DNA of 64,000 nt. Source: Chrysophaeum taylorii. Its lineage: Eukaryota > Sar > Pelagophyceae > Pelagomonadales > Pelagomonadaceae. Below, piece by piece: positions 58,754 to 64,000 of this stretch. The notes beneath the pieces were generated by a model that had not been told where the DNA came from, did not search any database, and worked only from the letters and a program-made list of their open reading frames with translations. The stretch covers positions 47,669 through 111,668 of the forward strand of contig JAQMWT010000186.1 in NCBI GenBank assembly GCA_029834535.1. The letters are read 5' to 3'. Position 1 is the first letter of the stretch. Each line of letters opens with the position of its first letter. The position numbers and the translations under genes are program-made.

Positions 58754-60559
58754 ATATCAATGTAAAAGTTGCGTTGAGTCTGATGATACGCTTGTTCGTA
58801 TGTTACACCTTTCCTACTGTATGTATTTGAATCTCTCCCGCCTTTATTAACCACCTTCACTAATCTCACCAGAGGAAAGGCACATTCTATTGTGATATAA
58901 TTGGATCATATCCTGCACAAACAGGAATTTACAAAACAGCATAAGACAGAAGACTTACACAGCTGGACGACACTCTTTCGACACAGCGTTGTCTGTCATC
59001 AAGCTACTCCAGCCGGTACTACTGGCGGAGATGACGCCTCCACATAAGTGCTGTCATCAAGACCATAAGTGTGGCATCCATACTACGATTGCTGTGTCGT
59101 GTTGTCGATAGTTCCCGACCTACCTCTGTGGCGACTACCAATCTAGGGAAAGATGGATATGCATCGCACGCAGATATTCGCTGGACCAATTAAACTATCG
59201 TCGTGGCCCATCCTCCATCCACGCCCCTTCCTAAAGATCGATGATCTGGCTATTTTAAGCGCCTTTGGCTACCTAAACACATGTCCAGGACTGGATCGGG
59301 TGTTCCCGATCCTCCATATGTCCCCGTTCCTTAAACGTTTGCACCTCTCTCGCACAGGTTCTGCTCAGCCTATGGCTGACCTTGAGTCTCAATATGTGCT
59401 GCTTCGCTTTCACTCACAACAGGCTTGAAACAGCACTACTCTGTTCAATCCGAGTGTACTTATCATCAGTGGTGCTTTAAACGCTCCTCTATGGAGCCGC
59501 TACCAATGCAACCATCCTATACACGGGGTTTTACAATCCTATATAACGTTTGCCAGCTTACACAACTGCCCACTCCGTGTCCTATTACATAACCGTTTTC
59601 GAAACCAACCAACCGTCACACAGGTTATTACTTAACCTCATCAACATCACACAACCTGCTTCTTGCGACTGGTGCCACCATTCCGACGGCAACCTCACCA
59701 TAGAGAACGCCACCACCAAATATCAAACATCAACGCCTTTGGAAGCACGTATACGTTCACTGGCGACATCCCCCACGACCGGGACAGGTCATATATTGGA
59801 GCCGTTTATGGGTTGCGGTATAGTCAAGCCTTCCCAAGTTGGCTCCGCTGCCACCTATGGCACCGCCATACAAAACTTCTTGCCCAGATGTATGTGATGC
59901 CTGGCTGCCTTACCTACAAGGCCACCGACAATTTGACTGACTACAGGTTCTCATTTTGCTCTGGAAGATCACCATTATCTCATAGTCGCTATATAGGATC
60001 TTCGTGGAAGTGACCGCAAACTCGGCTCTAAAATCCATCGCTTGCCCATTGCCAACCGTAGGGTATGCCAATATTATTTTACTCGACCCTCGCAACGGGA
60101 AATTAAGCTACCCCACTCGACCGGAGTTGATTCGTGCTAACAACCACACCAAACAACAGGAATCTTTCTCTTGTCTCTACGCCATGACCTTTGCTGTGAC
60201 ATGGCAGCAATGCTCTGCCTACCGGTACGTACAGCACTCTGGCGCGGCACGCTCGCTCCTGTTGCCGATATTAAATCCCTTATGTTGGACCCTACCTTCC
60301 AACATACTGCTGCAGTGACTAAGAAATCCTATGTCCAATTTCATGACCATTAATCAAGCTTCCACCACGTGCAGCACAGATACCGTCTTTAGCACAAGTG
60401 CATGATGTCATTCCAGCAACTGCTGGACCGAAATGTCGTTAAACTTATATCTTCGTCCTACGAAGATACTCGTTACTCGTGATGATGAGGATGCACCTCC
60501 AAGTGACCCTGCTGTGCACCAGGATGACGACGCACCGCCTTCCCTGCCTTAGACACCGA

Positions 60560-61510
60560 ACTCAAGTTCGATGTTCGGCGCAAACAACATTCCCGCTCAT
60601 CCATTCCTCGTAAGTCCCTCGCACACGGATCCACCGATATCTCAATGCCAAAGAACGTGCCAATCGCTTTCACCGGGTGCATCACTGCCCCAACAACGTC
60701 GCTGCCAGGCCCCCAACGTACCTGCTCGCCCTGGATTCTCTGCTTCTGACATACCATATCGCGACATGCACCGACCATCGCACACAAAAGCGCCACCCGC
60801 ACGACAATGCGACCAAGCCTTCTTGAGCAAACTCACAAAGCCGGCGAAGTCTGGGCGTGCGACGGCGGCTATGTGACCATCCATCGAATGGGAGGCTTCA
60901 TCGTAGTCTTCAAGGAACTCACGAAATTTCTCTTGGTGTACTTTACACCACCACCACACGGAGTTCACTCAAGCTCTGTTTTGTGTATGACTTCTGTCGT
61001 ACACAACTCAACGTGCACATGCGCACCCTCTCGCTCCGATGCATTCAAGCCTTACTAGCCAGCACATTACCTCCATACCGCGTCGATAAGGGCATTCAAC
61101 TCATCGCCTTTCCGCCGTACATGCACCATTTAACTTTGAAGTTGAGTCTGCCATCGGTTTCATCGTCCGCCTCCTCAACTCGCCTTCGTTCTCTCCTATG
61201 CTCACTATCGTGGCGCCAAGATCGTGGAACCAGCTATCATGTTCCATGGGCGGTGATACACACCGTTCAAAGCTACAACCTTCTCCCGAACGCCACGCTC
61301 GAGCGCATTCATCATGCTATTCTGAGTCCGCAACAGCTACTCTACAACCAACTCAACACTCCCCAACACGATATGCTCAAGATTTTGGCGCTGAATGTTA
61401 CCTCCTTGGAGCCCCATGAACACCACAAGTGGGAACCGTGCCGCCGCAAAATATTATCTCTGTTGCGCCAACGCGCAAAACCCGCTCGTCTCCCCACGCG
61501 TCGACCATCC
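60560..61510 (+). pseudogene. Copia integrase region, broken
   Basis: The integrase core start is visible (GEVWACDGGYVTIHRMGG, with the first catalytic Asp). Further pieces in other frames include a DFGAECYLLGAP string near 61385. Several stops and frame changes separate them. Confidence 0.7.
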
Positions 61511-62519
61511 GCCTGACGTCGTCCTCAACCGAAAACGGACAAACGTTTCGTCAAGCTGCAATTCGCCCATGTTGCAGCATCCTACTCGATCCTGAACTAG
61601 CTCCTCCGCCTCACGCTCCTCCCGCGCCTTTCTCGCTCACACCCCACACCACTATCCAAGACCATGTCATTCAGAGGGGACAGGACATATCCTCAGAGGG
61701 GCACTCCCCACCTCCTTCAGCTCCTTCTTCGTCCCCTACTCCGCCTCTTCTCCCTCTTCTGCTACCGACGAATCTGGCTCTATGTCACCGCCGCCCTTGC
61801 TTCCTTCTTACAAAGACGACTTTGCAGATGACCTCATTTTGTCCCAGGTTCCAAACAGCCTAACACCCGCAAGGCCACTTTATGAAAACTATCGAGCCCG
61901 GTTACAAGCGTCTACTATTGGTGCTTACAAAGCCGCTGGTGGCAAACTCGCCGATTTCCGCTGGGATCTTCGCCACAAGCACGTTCAAGTCTCCGCCCTC
62001 TCCGCCCTTCATCTCGTGGTGGTATCCTCTGGTCTGCTATCTGCTCAGAGGGGAACATGCGTTGTTAGCTCGTCTTCTTCTCCGTTGCGCACTGACTTTG
62101 CCCGCTACCCGCACGTCGATGGTTACTTCGCCCACGCCAAGTGCATCCAGCATCCCAGCTGCGTTGCTGATGGTTCACCTGCGTGCCCTATTCCTCAGCC
62201 CCTTATCTGCGTTCACTGAGCACGCTGCTGCCTTCGGCACTTCGCCTGGCAGCACTTACGTACCTGGCGCCGACCAGCTTATTGATCACAACTCCTCCGA
62301 GTTTGGCGCTACTTCTGCATCTCTGGCTGACTTGGAGGAATACGTTCTGGTCTCTACAGGTTTATCACCCAGGTCTTACGTACCGACCCTACTATCCATA
62401 TCAACTGGAATCTGCCCTACTACTCCTACTGACGCTGTTTCCGCTTATCCCGAAGTTGCGCACACTGCGCGAACCGCAACGTCGCTAAACTATTTCACCA
62501 GCCGTTGGTCCTGACGTCT

Positions 62520-63080
62520 ACGACATTATCCGCTTTGGCTGCTTCAAACTTTCCTTACCCGACGGTGTCTCTCGTCCTATTGACAGCAAGATGGTGCTGA
62601 AGATTAAAACAGACTCTGCAGGCAAATACGTTAAGCACAAGGCTCGCCTCGTACTACGTGGCTTCCTAGCATCTCTTGGCGCCGATTTCTTTGGTACCTT
62701 CAGCCCCATGGCCACCATGACCGCAATCCGGGTACTACTAGCTATTGCAGCATACAAGCAATTGCCTGTCTACCATGCAGACGTCCCGAACGCCTTCGTT
62801 CAGTCTGACATTGATGCCAACGTCTATGTTCAGTTACCAGACGGCATCAAGCTTATCGACCCCGATGACGCTAAGTACAAGGGCCGACGTCTACCGAAAC
62901 TGCTGAAGTCACTTTATGGACTTCGGCAATCATCCTTTGGAACAAAGGATAGACGGCTTCTTCCGTAGCGGCTTACAAACGCCGCATTCGGACTCTTGCC
63001 TATATGCTCGAGTATCCGCACATGCTAAGTTCGTCGTATGCAGTGTGTCTGTAGACGACATTGTTGGCCAATGACGACCC
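62520..63080 (+). pseudogene. Copia reverse transcriptase region, broken
   Basis: Copia RT motifs KMVLKIKTDSAGKYV, ARLVLRGFLASLGADFF, TFSPMATMTAIRVLLAIAA, HADVPNAFVQSDIDANVYVQ and LLKSLYGLRQ occur in one frame to 62968. SVDDIVG follows in a shifted frame near 63050 and is followed by a stop. Confidence 0.85.
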
Positions 63081-63567
63081 TCTTACTGAATTACAGGATG
63101 CCCTACAAACGGTATGCTGTAGAGCAGTTTGAACCTGTCCATACCTCCTAGGCATGCGTGTGTCGCACATCTGACGGCCATTTCTCTGGATGTGCAAGCC
63201 AAGCTGGATGAACTCTTCGCTGATCACCCAGTGGCAGCAGCAATGCCTCAAATATCCTATGTCATCGTCCTTCAAGTATAAAGATGGCACTCCCAGCTCT
63301 GAAACAGAGTTGTACATCAATTCGCACTTTGCCACCCTCCTTGGCAAGCTGGTGTTCATGCAAGTTGCCTGCAGACCTGACTTCTCGCAAGCCTTGGGCA
63401 GATGTTCGTGGTATGCATGCACCCTATGTTCACGTCAAATGCTAGAGCATTTGCCGCTACCTCAAGAAGCCGGAAAACCGCTCACTTCGCCTCTGGTTCC
63501 ATCCTAAAGGTAATGTATTGAAGCCCACCTTCGCACTGTCTCCGCTAATCGAATTGATCTATCCACT

Positions 63568-63976
63568 GTGGTCGACTACCAACCGCAGGATGTATATACT
63601 GGACAGTTTGCCTTAGTTGCCAAGGTTGACGCTGACAATGCCCCTTCCTTAGCACAGGAAGATAAAATCTACCACCGGGTTTGTCTTCTATCTTTTCAAC
63701 TGCGTGGTTGGAAAAGCAAACAACCGATTGTCTCCTGCTCAACTCACGAAGCTGAGTTGATTGCCCTCAGTATTTGCGCGGATGAAGCAGTTTTGCTACG
63801 GAAGCTGCTGTTGGAACTCTCCTTTGTCGTCAACCTTCCACGTCAACAATGCTAATGGTGAGAACACCGTTGATCCTGTTGACGTCGATGACAATGACAA
63901 CCCAATTGCTGAAGATATTCGCTTCATCAGAAGCCTACCTCTCTTGTCTGACAATGCTGCCGCTGTTCACATCTAA
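63568..63976 (+). pseudogene. Copia RNase H region, broken
   Basis: GWKSKQPIVSCSTHEAELIA and CADEAVLLRKLLLEL are the classic copia RNase H segment. LLSDNAAAVHI, the next conserved part, follows in a different frame and meets a TAA just before the window ends. Confidence 0.85.
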
Positions 63977-64000
63977 TAACCCAGATGGTCCTCTCGATCA

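Larger units (their letters stand above)
56250..64000 (+). mobile_element. Ty1/copia-type LTR retrotransposon, runs off the window
   Basis: Order gag, protease, integrase, reverse transcriptase, RNase H, as in Ty1/copia. Gag is one open frame; everything after it is broken by stops and frame changes. Readable pol parts: protease YFDSCATISLMS near 58405; integrase core GEVWACDGGYVTIHRMGGFI and VVFKELTKFLLVYFT (60845-60945); reverse transcriptase KHKARLVLRGFLASLGADFF and KLLKSLYGLRQ (62590-62960); SVDDIVG near 63050; RNase H GWKSKQPIVSCSTHEAELIA (63700-63765) and LLSDNAAAVHI at 63945. Composition is more AT-rich than in host genes. The 3' end is not included. Confidence 0.93.

Overview
This window is nuclear DNA from a eukaryote, most probably a marine stramenopile alga with a red-type secondary plastid. 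A pelagophyte (Aureococcus-like) is my best guess; this is inference, not a database match. Supporting signs: coding regions very rich in G/C at third positions; spliceosomal introns of only 38-68 nt; several plastid-type proteins whose signal peptides end in an ASAFAP-like motif (SSAF, ATAF); and a probable selenoprotein, a class in which pelagophytes are unusually rich. Genes are densely packed. Convergent stop codons lie 7-10 bp apart and divergent start codons 66-114 bp apart.

Layout. 1-9.9 kb: a partial minus-strand gene; a kinesin with SAP and SH3 tail domains; a broken EGLN-like prolyl hydroxylase; a Mei2-like RNA-binding protein; a TauD-fold protein lacking its catalytic histidines. 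10-16.1 kb: a multi-pass membrane protein; a five-exon GH38 alpha-mannosidase; a membrane-anchored alpha/beta hydrolase. 17.1-21.4 kb: a TPM-domain plastid protein, a GT90 glycosyltransferase, an Alb3/YidC insertase and a small secreted or plastid protein. 21.5-23.7 kb: a decayed non-LTR reverse transcriptase. 23.8-30.1 kb: a tandem-fused CAF16-like ABC ATPase, an eIF5B lacking the first part of its GTPase domain, a 2OG-Fe(II) oxygenase and a plastid fibrillin. 30-36 kb: ankyrin remnants, an RNA 3'-phosphate cyclase, a tryptophan-repeat protein and a holocytochrome c synthase fused to a twin CX9C domain. 36-44.5 kb: a TPR/beta-helix/MYND protein, a small unknown gene, a Ski2/Mtr4-like protein with degenerate helicase motifs, and a PRXL2-type selenoprotein with a candidate SECIS. 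45-54.9 kb: a lipase pseudogene, PX protein, PDZ-SYLF protein, phytyl ester synthase, transposase remnant, an unknown gene and a Nudix hydrolase. 55.2-64 kb: AT-richer DNA with a tandem duplication and a Ty1/copia retrotransposon with an intact gag and a decayed pol, running off the right end.

No shared pathway is apparent. The recurring theme is plastid biogenesis and lipid or redox maintenance (Alb3, TPM protein, fibrillin, phytyl ester synthase, PRXL2-Sec), scattered among housekeeping genes. The most unusual items are the in-frame UGA in PRXL2 with a downstream hairpin, the eIF5B without G1-G3 motifs, the motif-less Ski2-like helicase, and the HCCS-CX9C, CAF16-CAF16 and kinesin-SAP-SH3 fusions.
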